Assembly (NCBI GenBank): GCA_003640385.1
Contig: RCAB01000141.1
Span: 1 to 64,000, forward strand
Direction of reading: 5' to 3'
Length of the DNA stretch: 64,000 bases
Origin: Setaria digitata
Taxonomy: Eukaryota; Nematoda; Chromadorea; Rhabditida; Setariidae
Shown: in pieces, positions 11,963 to 23,567 of the stretch
Position numbering within the stretch: position 1 is the first letter of the stretch
Layout of the letters: each line of letters begins with the position of its first letter
Notes under the pieces: generated by a model
Told to the model about the DNA's origin: nothing
What the model saw: the letters and a program-made list of their open reading frames with translations, nothing else
Database searches by the model: none
Position numbers and translations under genes: made by a program

Positions 11963-14559
11963 AGGTAAATATTTGCGGAACAAAAAAGACATTTTAGTTT
12001 TGGATGCTGTCTTCTCGATGTCAGCCTAATTTGTTTCCATTCATTTAAGCCTTTTCTTTTTTTTTTTCCAGCCAAATTTGGTCCTTTCGGCTCATTCAGT
12101 TCCTTCAGTCAGCTCGTTCAGTCTTTTTTTTTTTTTTTTTCTTTTCGTCCAATTATCTCTCATCGGACGACATTTCGTCCCAAATGACAATTTGTTTCTG
12201 ATAAAAGTGGCATTGATATTCTCTCTTAAATTCTTTCCATCACTTCTTTCGTTTCTACTGCTTCGCTTATTCGGCTCTTTCGTCAAATTTTTTTTTTTTT
12301 TTTCGTTCCAAAAAAAGAACTGAATTTAACAGATTTAAATCTGTTTTTTTCTTTTTGTTAAATTCACATAACGTAATAACAACAAATTTAAATTTTTTTT
12401 TCTTATAATTAAATTGTTTTTAAATCTGAAATTATCTTTTATTGTCAAAATGTTTTTGAATTACCTTTATGCCTTTTTGTTGAAATCGTTTTAAATTTGG
12501 TTTTCACTAAATTTTAAATTAAATTTTCCCAATTTTTCAGTCGTCATGTGACATATTTAATTTAAAAAATACAATAAATTTTTGATATTAAAACTCCCAT
12601 ACATATTGTTAGAATGAAATAGAATTATAGAATAATATTCTCATGTCTCATCCGTGTTTTATTTATTTATTTTTTTTAATTTTAATTTCAAAAAGTCACT
12701 AATTGTTAAATTTAATTTCCATCCAGAGTGATAGCAATGAAAGCACATATGAAATAAGCTGTGCAAATTAATTACAGCTATATACTATCTGCCAAAATCA
12801 ATAAGATTTATAACAGCAGCAAATCTTTATTTATATTTCTTAAATTTTAAATTCTACTTAATTTTATATTAATTTCAACTATCATCCGCAATACTTTCCA
12901 TATATGAACTTTTTTTTTTCTAAATTTTAATAAAATTTTACTCTCTCAAAAAAGAAAAAAAAAGAGGAAAGAATATTTAATAGTGAAGTTTGGTCATTTA
13001 AACTATTTGTGAAGTAAGTGATATTATTGGCAAATATACAAAGGCATAATTGTGAAGGTGTAAAATTGATGTGCCAAATTTCACACTTCAAATTTTAAAC
13101 TCAAAACTTTTCACTGATTAATGATGGACAGGCGATGATTGGTCACATAACTGACCATTGGTCACTTTATCCTTTCCATTCTCTGTGTAATATTCTCATC
13201 AATCAGAACGGATGATTGCTGTTAAAACTAATTGAAACTGTACTACTTCATTCCTTTTTCCATTTCTCCTTTCTTTCTTTCCTTTTTTTTTTTCTTTTTT
13301 TAAATCGATTTTAAATACAAATTTAAAATGATTTTTAAATTTTTGATGAATATCAAATTTAACTGAACTACGCCTTCCACTTCTTGGATATTTTTTCCAT
13401 GGATTTTGATTAAAATGCTCATTTAACTTTAACTGATTGTAACTCCAACATATTTTTAATATATTTAATAGGATTAATATATTTAATGCGATTCAAGTAT
13501 TTATTTCATTAACCATTTCCTTCCGCAAATTCAGTTTACAATTGTAATAATAATAAATTTGCCAAGATTTTTCTCCTATATTCACTCTTTTATTGTACTA
13601 AATTTCGAGAAACAGAGTGTGTCGTTAGAATTTCGAATACTTTTGTCTTTTTTTTTTTCAAATTCGTTTTTAACAACATTTACAGCCATAAAAAATACAA
13701 AAGAAGTACAATTTTCTTCCAATAAGAAGTAATTAATTAAATTAATCAAAAAAAAACCGTTTTTTTTTCTTTAACAATTTTTCATTTGCTTAGGAATTGT
13801 TCAGAATATTTCGATAATACTTTAAAAAAAAAAAAGTTTCAATTGCTATCGTCTCTCCTACAAACGATTTCACTGAAATTGGTCTTTAGTGTAAAACATT
13901 TTAGTATGTCTGAAGTAAATTTTGGTTTTCTTTGCAGAATTTTCTTTTTTCCATTCAACCTTTTTAATTTTCTTTGTTTTTTTTTTTCGCATTTTTATAA
14001 ATTTTAAGCTCCTATGAAACTATTTAATAATTATGGGATATTTCTTTAAACAGTGTTAATAACTGCTCATATTTTGTTCTAACTATAATTTTGATATCAT
14101 ATGTTTATTCGAGTATCAACATTAATTTATAATGAAAAAGGGATTTAAAATTTAAGTTAGAATTATTTTACATTTTAACTTCCATTAATTGGCATCAAAG
14201 AAAGTGGGAAAGTTGATTAAAAAAAATTTTTTTTTTCAAAGGAACATCGAGCAAAATATTTCCAAAACTAATTTTTTTTCATATTTTCTACATCTGAAAA
14301 GTGAAACATTTTGATATTTTATTTCTTCTCACTTTTGATTTTTCACTTCTGTAAAATTTTTTAATTTTCGATTTATTAAAGATTATTTTATGTTTTTTTC
14401 ATTTATTAATTCATAAAATTCTTTATTTATTCTGTTATATAAATTTTACTTTAAATTTTTACCATTTTTTTTTCCAAAACTATTTCCTAAAAAGAACATT
14501 TTTGAAAAATTACTCTTTTTTAATATCAAAAATTTTATTTTATTTAAAAGTTTATATAT

Positions 14560-14645
14560 ATACTAAGAATTAATATATATATATATATATATATTAATAT
14601 TATATATTAATTATATATTATATATATATATAAATATTAATTCTT
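14560..14645. repeat. TA-rich palindromic tract
   Basis: An (AT)n block is bounded by AAGAATTAATAT on the left and its near complement AATATTAATTCTT on the right, so the whole tract is a large imperfect palindrome. Confidence 0.75.
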
Positions 14646-14974
14646 TTCTCTGCATAAGATGTGAAATATAATGGAAGAAAAATGAAACGATTAAAATACT
14701 TTCCATAACAACCAGCCTTTTTTGTACCTTCTATTTTCGACAATTAATATTTATTGCTAATTAATGAGAAAAATAGTAATTGATGAAAGATTTTTTCATT
14801 TTTCAGAAGAAAAAAAGAAATTAAAAAGATTGAAATAGCTTAGGGAAAAAAATTTTCACCTTATTATCTTATTCATTTAAAATTTTTCTTCAAAAAAAAA
14901 AAAAAAAAAAAAAAAGCTTATAATTTATCAAGAGTGATGCAGTTTAACGAGAAAAGAATGGTCAGGTAGAGGTA

Positions 14975-15215
14975 GATAATTTTCGAAGAAAGTCGCCAAA
15001 AATTTTGCTGTTTTCGAGGAAAATAATTAAAAAAATTGCTGATTTTCGAGGGAAGTGACCGAGAATGTTACCGATTCTCGAGGAACGCCAGAAATATTGC
15101 TGTTCTCGAGGAAAATTATTGAAGAGATTGTTGATTTTCGAGGGAAGTGACCGAGAATGTTACCGTTTCTCGAGGAAAATAACCAAAATGGTTGCTGATT
15201 CTCGAAGAATATGAC
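14975..15215. repeat. Minisatellite, ~32-bp monomer, 92-bp higher-order unit
   Basis: About seven monomers built around TTYTCGAGGAA (often carrying CTCGAG) followed by a variable ACCRAAAATG/TTGCTGA-like segment. A 33-bp stretch starting GATTTTCGAGGGAAG occurs identically at 15041 and 15133, giving a 92-bp higher-order period of three monomers. The minus strand is open for 63 codons across the array, as expected from a repeat that lacks stops; there is no other sign of coding. Confidence 0.8.
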
Positions 15216-15985
15216 CAATCGTTCTTTATTGCATGGGTTAATGAATACAACGAATGAGTGAAGAAAAAGAAAGAGCCAGCAGATGTTTCTAATTTTGTTA
15301 ACTAATTTGTGCTAATTTTTATTCATTTCTCTTTGTTGAAAATTTGATGAAAAAAAGGAAGAGAAGAAAAAAAGAGAAGAACGGAAACGGATTTGATGAT
15401 ATTGATAACAGATATGGATAATTTATAAAGGCCATTTTAAAGTTTGAAATATGTGAATTTTTCAGATCAATTAATTCTGTCAGTCATTCTGATTATTTAA
15501 AATTTAAAATTGCTGCTAAAATTTATATGGAAAAAGCATAATTAGTTTTGTTTGCTTTGCCAAAAAAAAGTTTAAAAAAAAAACAAAAAAAGAACAAAAA
15601 AAAAAACAACGTTTTAAACGTTTTTTTTTATTTCCTTTCTAATAGATTTTTATAAAATGGTTATCCAATTAATTCAATTTCCAAATATTATTTTAGTGTG
15701 TAATAAATTATGCAAAAGGAAAGGAAATAAATGAACTTAATTTATGCGATATTTTTAATAAATAAAAAAATTATAGAAAGTTTTTTAATTTTTTTTTTAT
15801 CAAATTATAGAAAAAAGGAAAAATTAAAAATTGTTAATTTTAATGTTAAAATTGATAATTAATGTAGCTGTTTAAACTTTGAGCAGCTGGTGCATATGCT
15901 TTATGTTTATGACATATTGGAGGAAATTTGGAATGATAATCATAACAATGGCCAATAATCCCTTCCAAACATTTGCCTTATGAGA

Positions 15986-16007
15986 TGACCTTTCGGGTCG
16001 GAGGTCA
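15986..16007. promoter_or_regulatory. Everted AGGTCA pair (nuclear-receptor-like site)
   Basis: TGACCT (15986-15991) and AGGTCA (16002-16007) are separated by 10 bp containing TCGGGTCGG. AGGTCA is the canonical half-site of many nuclear receptors. The surrounding 15950-16030 is less AT-rich than average. No adjacent gene is identified, so function is speculative. Confidence 0.2.
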
Positions 16008-18243
16008 ATCGTTTTGTTCGCTGCCGATGTTAAATGATGATATATTCAATTATCACTTTTAATATTTAACAAAATCACTTGTAATTTTTTTGTTTGAAGT
16101 TTCAAAAAATTTCATTTAATATAATATTATCATTTAATTGTTCCTATCTATCAAGTTGTGCTTTTTTTCAGTAGAAATTTGATGTCAATTAATTACTGTC
16201 TTTAAACAATTTACAAATACCAATAAATAATAAACAATGACGGTAATTACTAATGTCAGTTAGTAGCAATAATAAAGATAATTATAAGTAGCAATGTAAT
16301 ATAATGATAATGACACTGCGTAACTTGGCATTTAAGTAAGCTGATGTAATTTACTAATGATAAAGAAGTGAAAATAAATTTTGCTGATAAAAAGCAGGAA
16401 GGGAAAAATTTATTCATGAAGTGGTGGAAGACTTTCGAAAAATTGATGGGCCCGACCGAAGCCATACATAAATGGATGAATTCATAGCCTTCTTTAGGCC
16501 ATTTACTTCTAACTTTGCATTTCAGCTAAATGGAATCATTTTGGCTCATTTATCAATTATTGAACATCAAAAATCTTACGATTTCAAAAAAAAAAAGTTT
16601 CATTTTCATCGCTTTTATTTCTTAGTACAACGTAAGAAAAAAAAAAGATAAGATCCAGGCATCTTCTATTTCGAGAATTTTTTTTTTCTTTTTCACTACA
16701 TTAAAAGGGCTAGAAATCTCACATAAAATTTTCTTTCCCTTTCTTAACTTACTTTTTTTTTAAATTTAATTAAATGAAATGTTAGATTTGGGAATATTAT
16801 TTTAACAAAAATATGAGATGTAGGCAGAAAATAACGAATCTTATAGGATATCTCGGAGAAATGAAATTGGACTCTTGCTTGCTTAGCTGTCAAATTGTGG
16901 CCAATCTTATTGGGCCAACAAATTGAAGGAAGTCAATCTAATAGTTATAGAAGGAGAAAAATGTCTTCTAATAAGAAATTTTATCGCTTTTCTGCTATAT
17001 TAGAAAGATTTAGAGAAATTGAAAAATATGTATAAGTTTCTTCTTTTCGAAAATCTTAAATCGGAAATGGTTTTCATTTTTTTTTTCTTTTTTGGCCATT
17101 TTCAGGCTTCCAACTAACTACCCTTAATTCTCAGGATTATTTTTTTTTTTATTTTTTCTTTTTTTTTTGGTAAAGTTCATGAATTTATCCTTGACGAGAT
17201 ATGAATGAAAGTATTTAAACAAAAAGAAAAGGAAAGGAAAAATCAGATGCAATTAAAATAAAATTCAGAAAAATATTTTCAGCCATTCGGAAAACCGGAA
17301 TATTTTACCTTCTGCGAATAAAATTAAGTCTTAACTTATCCATATACACTTAAAAAATTGCACACTTAAATTAATTATTAGCTTGCACAACCTATACATT
17401 AGATATGCTATGCAATAAATATTTAATGCTTAACTGATTTTAAGCAAATAATTTTGATATATTTTTAAATTTTGAATTGTATAAATAGAAAAGAAAAACA
17501 TTGAACAGAATTAAAGAAAATTTTAAAAAAAAAATCTAAAATAGTTTGAAAAGATACTTCACCACCTCATGGCAATATCAATTGGAATGTAATGTCTGTC
17601 ATTCATGTAGTAATTCTAAAAAAATAAGTTTTCCTTTTTAGTACTTTTGATATTTAAAGAAGTATTATTATCGGACAAAGTTTTCCTTCTTTTTTTTTCC
17701 TCAGCTATTCAAAATTTTCGATTTAAAATTGAAATTAGTCTTTTCTCATCTTTCTTTTTTGTGGGTTTCAATTCGTCATTGAAAAATGTCATAAGTTTGA
17801 TGATAAATAGTGTAGTGCAACTGTCTTGGGGCCAATTGACTAAAATTTTTTTTAATTTTTTTGCTTCTTCCCTTTTTGCATATTTTAGTTAAATTTATGC
17901 GAACAACAAACTTTCATTTAAATTTTTATAACAGAAAAAAAAAAAAGGGAGAAACTTCCTCAGAGGATTTTCTTTTCTTTTTCTTTTAATTGGCACTGGT
18001 TTTTCATTAAAATTTATTTCCTCATCAATTTACAGAATAAAAATTTGATGATGCATAAATCTCAGTATAAGTTAGATGAAATGGAATATTAATTTTGAAT
18101 CATTTTATTTCACTTAAATACTAATAAATAAGCATTAAAATTTCATTTTTACACTTGGATTGAAATTAAATTTTGTTTTTATAAAAACTTTCAACACTGA
18201 AATAAAAATCACTCACATTTTCTTAAATAATAGTAATAATGGG

Positions 18244-18294
<51 letters not shown>
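18244..18294. repeat. (ATA)n microsatellite
   Basis: About 17 consecutive trinucleotide units, followed by imperfect AACAACAATAATA. Leu- or Tyr-repeat minus-strand frames through it are artefacts. Confidence 0.95.
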
Positions 18295-18298
<4 letters not shown>

Positions 18299-19457
18299 CA
18301 ATAATACAGTAACAATACCGAGAATAAAATTATACTTCTTAGATGCAAAGTTAGCAAATACCAATTTGATATAAAATTTTTTTTCAAATTTTCTATTAAT
18401 CGAAATTTCATTTGAAGGAAAAGAAAGAAAGTTTTGCTCATTTCCAATCAATCTTAGGGGCCATCTGTTTTGTCGTAGTCCATTTCAATCAGTAGGAGAA
18501 AAGTGACTTAATGTTTATTGTAAAGTAAAGTTCATTTGAATACTACTAGCAATTTTTTATTCATATATGTTAAGTACAACTGACACTAGCAGTTTGTCAT
18601 GTCCTTCTATGATTAGTTTGCAAAAGAAAAAAAGAGAAAATTAAATCTGATTAGTTTGCTAAAATTTCGATTTCTTTTAATCCTAATTAAGCAGCTTATC
18701 GGTAACTACTAGTTAGCTGGACTTCAAAAAGATGCCGTCAAATTATTTAATTATTCTAATATTTTCTCACAATTTTAATTTCCCTTCAAAGTTTTTGAAA
18801 TTTATATTTTAATTAATGAATCAAATACTTGAATTGATAAAAAGCGTTAAGGTATTATCAGTTTTATTAGTAGTCTCTTGTTCATTACTAAGTCGTCTGA
18901 AAAATATTCCTTCTTTTCTTTTTTTCTTTTTTTTTTTTTTTAATCTTATTTTAACAATTAAACTGAATTACTTGTCACATTATAACATATAAGCGATTGT
19001 GAAATTAATATTTATGAAATATTCGAAAAAAATTCTTTAAAAGAAGTGAAAATTCGTTTATTTATTTTTAGAATAGCTTCAAAATTTGGTTTTTATTAGT
19101 TATTTTCATTTCATAGCATATTTCCTCCTCCTCTGTCTTTTTTCTTTTTTTTTTTTTTTTTTTTAAATTATTATTTACTTATAGTAATGCATTATTCAGA
19201 AGTAAGTTATATCCATAAAGCGATGAACTGTCAATACGACAAAGTAATCATTCATATTTTAATAATTAATATTTCATAAAGCTAATTTGTTCCTGCATGA
19301 TGCATTTGATCATTGGCTTGAAATTTTAGTGTCTATCCGATTGTCTGTCTTTTAGTTTCATGTTTATCTTGGTACAAAATAATCAAAAGATTTCCTGTTT
19401 CAGTTCAGACTAATGAAGATTTTCCAATTCATTGTATATTTTTATTTAGTGCTGGAG

Positions 19458-19500
19458 GGATTTAAATTTTAAGAGTTTAAATGCTTTAAAATTTAAATCC
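19458..19500. repeat. 15-bp-arm inverted repeat
   Basis: Arms GGATTTAAATTTTAA (19458-19472) and its exact complement (19486-19500) surround a 13-nt loop. Confidence 0.8.
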
Positions 19501-22264
19501 ACTAAATGACAAATTTCTTTTTTTTTTTTCTTTTTAATTTTCTTTATACACATAGCGTAAGGTTAAAAATAAAAATAAAAAATTGCCGTATTTATGTATG
19601 CGCTTCTTGAATACTATACTGTATGCTTTATGTTAATTGATATGATAAAAGAGATTTCGCCTGTTGATATCAGCTGATAAGGATAAAAATGGAGCACAGT
19701 GGGAAGAGGCGAAATTTTTCGGGACAAACACGAAACTATTTGATTGATTGCAGTATCATTTCTCAGTTCAGATAAAAAAAAAAAAAAAAAAAAGGAAAGA
19801 AAAGAAAACTATGCTATTTACATTGAAAGACAGTTCTCTTCCCGTCTTTCCGCGATTCCTGTCCCGTGCCTTCGCGATTTCTCTCATCCCTCCTCACTCC
19901 ATCATTGTTAAGTGGTCATTTGTACTCGACAGATTTAGCAATTTGATAAGCGTCCAACAAGTGCGGCATCTTTTTGCATCAAATTTCGATCCTTTTTTCT
20001 CCTTCTAAAACAAATTCACACCTGTCACTCACGTCAGTTTCACGTTTTTGCGCATTCAACATGGCCTCATTTTTCATCTGTTTTATAATATTTCAACATC
20101 TATTATCATTGTATGCTTGAACTTTCTTCTCTTTTCTCGTTTTTTCTTTTTTTTTTTACGGAAATAATCTTGTTGATTTTTCACGTATTCAACTGAGGTG
20201 TTATCGTGAATGTATTACTTAAATATAATAAAAACGGAAAATACTGAGCATGAAGAGGAAGAATTCTACCGCTTTCACATTATGAACTATATTAATTTCC
20301 AATCATCAAATTTCGAAATATTTTGTCAATTTTTGATTTTCAACATCAATGAGATGAAACTTCAAGTACTTCTCGAAGTCATCCTCTCTAGTGTGTGTGT
20401 GTGTGTGGTGGTGGTGTAGTTGAGGATGAATGAGTCAAATTAAATACATCATAAATTTCTCATTCTTCTCTTAAAAAGATCCCAATTCATTCTTGTTCCA
20501 AATTTTTATTTGATTATCTTGAAAATTTGAAAACTCCTCCACGAATTAAATAACTAATTTAAATCATTCATTTTCATCTTTTCATGCATAACTCTCTCCA
20601 TCTTACATATAATTCAAATTCGTTTATGATGAATTTTTGAGAGAATATCACGATCAGTATGAACTGAATTGATCATCTCAGTCTGAATGATCAGATTCTA
20701 CTCTCTACAAGGAAAGTTTATTTTTATTTTGATGGTAGCAAAAACTGTTTATGCATATATGGTGGTAAAAAGTTAAGTATAAAATGTATAGTTTGAATGG
20801 TGATTATATGGTTGTAAATCGTATGCAGAAGATGCGAAAGATTGTATGATACATATCCATCTGAATCATTGTAATTGCAATCATTCATAATAGCAATTAC
20901 CATCGTAAATCATCCAAATATTGTAATTTAGATTTCGGATTCTGTAACATATCCATTCGTTTCATTCGCTGTTCTTGTTTTTTTTTTTTTTTTTTTTTTT
21001 TTCCCCACGAATTTTAGAGTATTATTGTTGCTTTCAAATATTGTATTTTAGTTATTATATACGCATTATTATGATCAGTAAACTTATCACAATACTTATC
21101 CATAATCATTCACCATTATCAAATATTTGTATTTTCATTTCCTTATCTGTAGAAATTTATATCGCATGTTAGTTTATAGTTATTGTTATACTTATGATTA
21201 TAATCACTATACTTATCATAGTTATTCATTGATTATTATCAAATACTTGTATTTTAGAATCCTCATTTACAAAGAATTATAATTGTAAATTGCTTCTTCT
21301 TTTTCTGATAAAAATGGATTTAATTTAAGTTAACAGTTAGTATAATAAATTTATGTTGTTTTGATTTGTTTGATAAATTCAAATTTTAATTTGTTAGCAT
21401 CAGCAGCATATCCTTTGTAATATTATTGATTTCATTTTTTTTTACAGACTTTTTCAGAATTAATAAATTTCGAAATATAGCTCTTCCTTTTCATTCAATT
21501 TATTTTCTCTCTGTGAAATATTCATCTTTTAGTTTCGCAAAAAAAAAAAAAAAAAAAGAAAAAATACCATAAATATTACGTGTATGACGACTTCTGGTTT
21601 ATTTCACAAAATTGGAGAAAGTAAATTTCGAAATTTCGTTAATAGCATTTTACCATTTAAATTATCAAGTATTGACTACTTTTTTAAATGAGTTTTTTGC
21701 TAATTGTTGTAAACTTTCGATACACTTATGCTACTTTGATCAAAGAAATTTTCGAAATTTAATAAAATTTAGTAAATAACAATTTTAGGTGCTAAATTTT
21801 CTTTTTTTTTTTCCTTTTTTCTCTTTTTCTTTTTTCGTAGAAAACATCTATTCCTCCATATTTAAAATGCTCTGTTAATTTATTCTTTTCAATTTTGTTA
21901 GTAATAATTACTTATCAATTAATTCGCAGCAAAGCAGCGAACATTTAATTAATTGAAAAATTATCTTCGAGAAAACATTCTGCCAATATTACATTACAGA
22001 AAATATTTTCTCTTTTAACTTGTCGATTTCTCATCATTATTACAAAAGATTTTGTAGAAAAAAATTTTTCCTTTTTTCAAAATTCTTAAATATAATTTAT
22101 AGTTAATTGATTTGCACTTCTGTGACAAAAGGGAATGATTAATTTCTCTAAAATTCCACTAATTTCAGTAGATTTAACACCGGAATTATATTTTTTTTTT
22201 GTTTATAGTTTTGTTGTCATTTTATTACTTTCATTAACATTTTCGTTTTGATAAAATATTTTAG

Positions 22265-22369
22265 ACAATCTTATTTTGCACGACGTATATTTTCGTTTGC
22301 GTCTATCTGCGCCTGTGGTGCGCTTATGTGCATGTTTGTCTCTGTCCTTTTATCTCTTTGTCTACGTAC
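22265..22369 (+). CDS. vab-1: Candidate first exon of vab-1 (leader plus signal peptide)
   Basis: A nematode-type acceptor (ATATTTTAG, AG at 22263-22264) could receive a spliced leader. Sixty-one nt later an ATG (22326) opens MCMFVSVLLSLCLRT, a short hydrophobic signal-like start. Two overlapping donors follow: GTACGT after 22365 and GTGATA after 22369. The second leaves two bases, the phase required by the proposed exon at 23509; the first leaves one base and would join directly to 30800. The local GC and ACGT content is far above the surrounding DNA. The hydrophobic core is short. This exon is an inference from phase, position and composition, and is not proven. Confidence 0.27.
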
Positions 22370-23275
22370 GTGATATGCCTGTATCTTGTAGCACGTGTAT
22401 GCGTGTACGCATCTGCGACTATCCCAACATTCACAATTACATATGTAGAGAAATCGTAAAATGAAATAAGCAAAGAAATTACTATTTAGCATTTCTTTTT
22501 CTCATTTTGAAATCATTTTTGGCAATAAATTCAACTTTTATTTAAAAAATTTCACGTCAAAGTAACATTTTACTATTAAATCCAATTAAAAAGTATTAGA
22601 AAAAAAAAAGGCGCGATTAAAACTCAATGCTTTTATCATTCATTAAAGAAAATTTATAATTCATATACCTTTCACGTTTCACGTTCACGTTACGTTTCAC
22701 GTTCAAGCATGAATAGTATGCAAATCGAAATGCTATTTAGTTCTTCTTATTTCGTTACATGAAGGAACATTTACATGCGGTAGGCTCAGAAATGATATAT
22801 GCTATGCATTTTTCACAAATTTGTACATTCTGCTCACTAATTAACTGATTAATTAAGTTATCTCTGATGAGTGCATAACATTCAATTAAGTGAAGTAATT
22901 AAAACCTGTTAAGGTGGAAAAATAAATATATGAAATGTAAATTCAATAATGAGCCCATTAGCAATGCATTTCTTCGTGCTCATTCTTAAGAATCAAAAGC
23001 AATTTGCTTAAAATGAAAAGTTTATTCCCTGCGGCTGTACTGAAGTATACACAGACGAACAGACCACACAGACACACACACAGACATATCTATGTTATAA
23101 GCTGGAGTGGGCTCATATATGTAAAGACCAAAATGAGTATTAGAAAATTTCCATTATATATATATGTATATACATATATTCCTTTTCAATTTGGGCTAAA
23201 AATAGAAATGAAAATTCTCAGTTAATTAAACTTGAAATTTGAATTTTCCCCCTAAATTCTCTAGCTCCGATGTAT

Positions 23276-23312
23276 TGTGATATGATATGATATGATATGG
23301 TGTGATATAATG
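23276..23312. repeat. (GATAT)n short repeat
   Basis: Consecutive GATAT units starting at TGTGATATGATATGATATG, decaying to GGTGTGATATAATGG. Confidence 0.8.
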
Positions 23313-23508
23313 GTGCTGTTGTTAACTCACTCACTCTTCTTTCTCTTTTAATGAAATTTCAAAAACAAAAAAAGAAAAAAAAAAACTTTGTCATCAAGAA
23401 TTTGGGTTTCGCTAATTAGTATAGTAATGACTAATTAGGTGTTACCTCGATAGTAGTAGTATTAAATGGAAGCGAAATATATGGAATGAAAGTTATGTGA
23501 GATTGCAG

Positions 23509-23567
23509 TCACTTCACATCTGAGGTATTCCCTGATAACCGTTATGCCCGCCCCCTGAGATATCCTG
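23509..23567 (+). CDS. vab-1: Candidate second exon of vab-1
   Basis: A 59-nt segment between GATTGCAG and a strong donor CCTG|GTGAGC. Its single open frame reads HFTSEVFPDNRYARPLRYP with one base left over. That base (G) plus the first two bases of the exon at 30800 makes Val, giving [10 protein letters not shown], which resembles the start of the ephrin-binding domain of other Eph receptors. The segment is GC-rich in AT-rich DNA. With this exon and the one proposed at 22326 the receptor would be about 1.11 kb of codons, close to the ~1.12 kb I recall for C. elegans VAB-1. The acceptor polypyrimidine tract is poor, so support is moderate at best. Confidence 0.32.

Larger units (their letters stand above)
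5576..14950. other. Gene-free AT-rich DNA
   Basis: Many short open frames exist but all are AT-driven, often Lys/Phe homopolymeric, and lack convincing splice context. Contents noted: a perfect 17-bp palindrome at 8907-8941; a purine-rich 22-bp duplication (two GGACACGGAA copies) near 10667-10710; GA microsatellites at 11779-11799 and 11934-11958; a TA-rich palindromic tract at 14560-14645; a poly-A run at 14892-14915. Confidence 0.6.
15216..22260. other. Gene-free AT-rich DNA
   Basis: No supportable gene. Holds an (ATA)n microsatellite (18244-18294), a 15-bp-arm hairpin (19458-19500), a GC-richer patch at 19825-19920, a (GT)n run ending in GGTGGTGG (20390-20418), and a diverged duplication around 21080-21250 sharing TTATCAAATA(T/C)TTGTATTTT. 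Most open frames here are products of homopolymers. Confidence 0.55.

Noticed and set aside
18209..18451. Leu-rich and Tyr-rich minus-strand open frames
   Set aside because: They are translations of the (ATA)n microsatellite.
22271..22492. 73-codon minus-strand frame in the ACGT-rich island
   Set aside because: Opposite the candidate vab-1 first exon; no splice signals or family, and explained by higher GC content lowering stop frequency.
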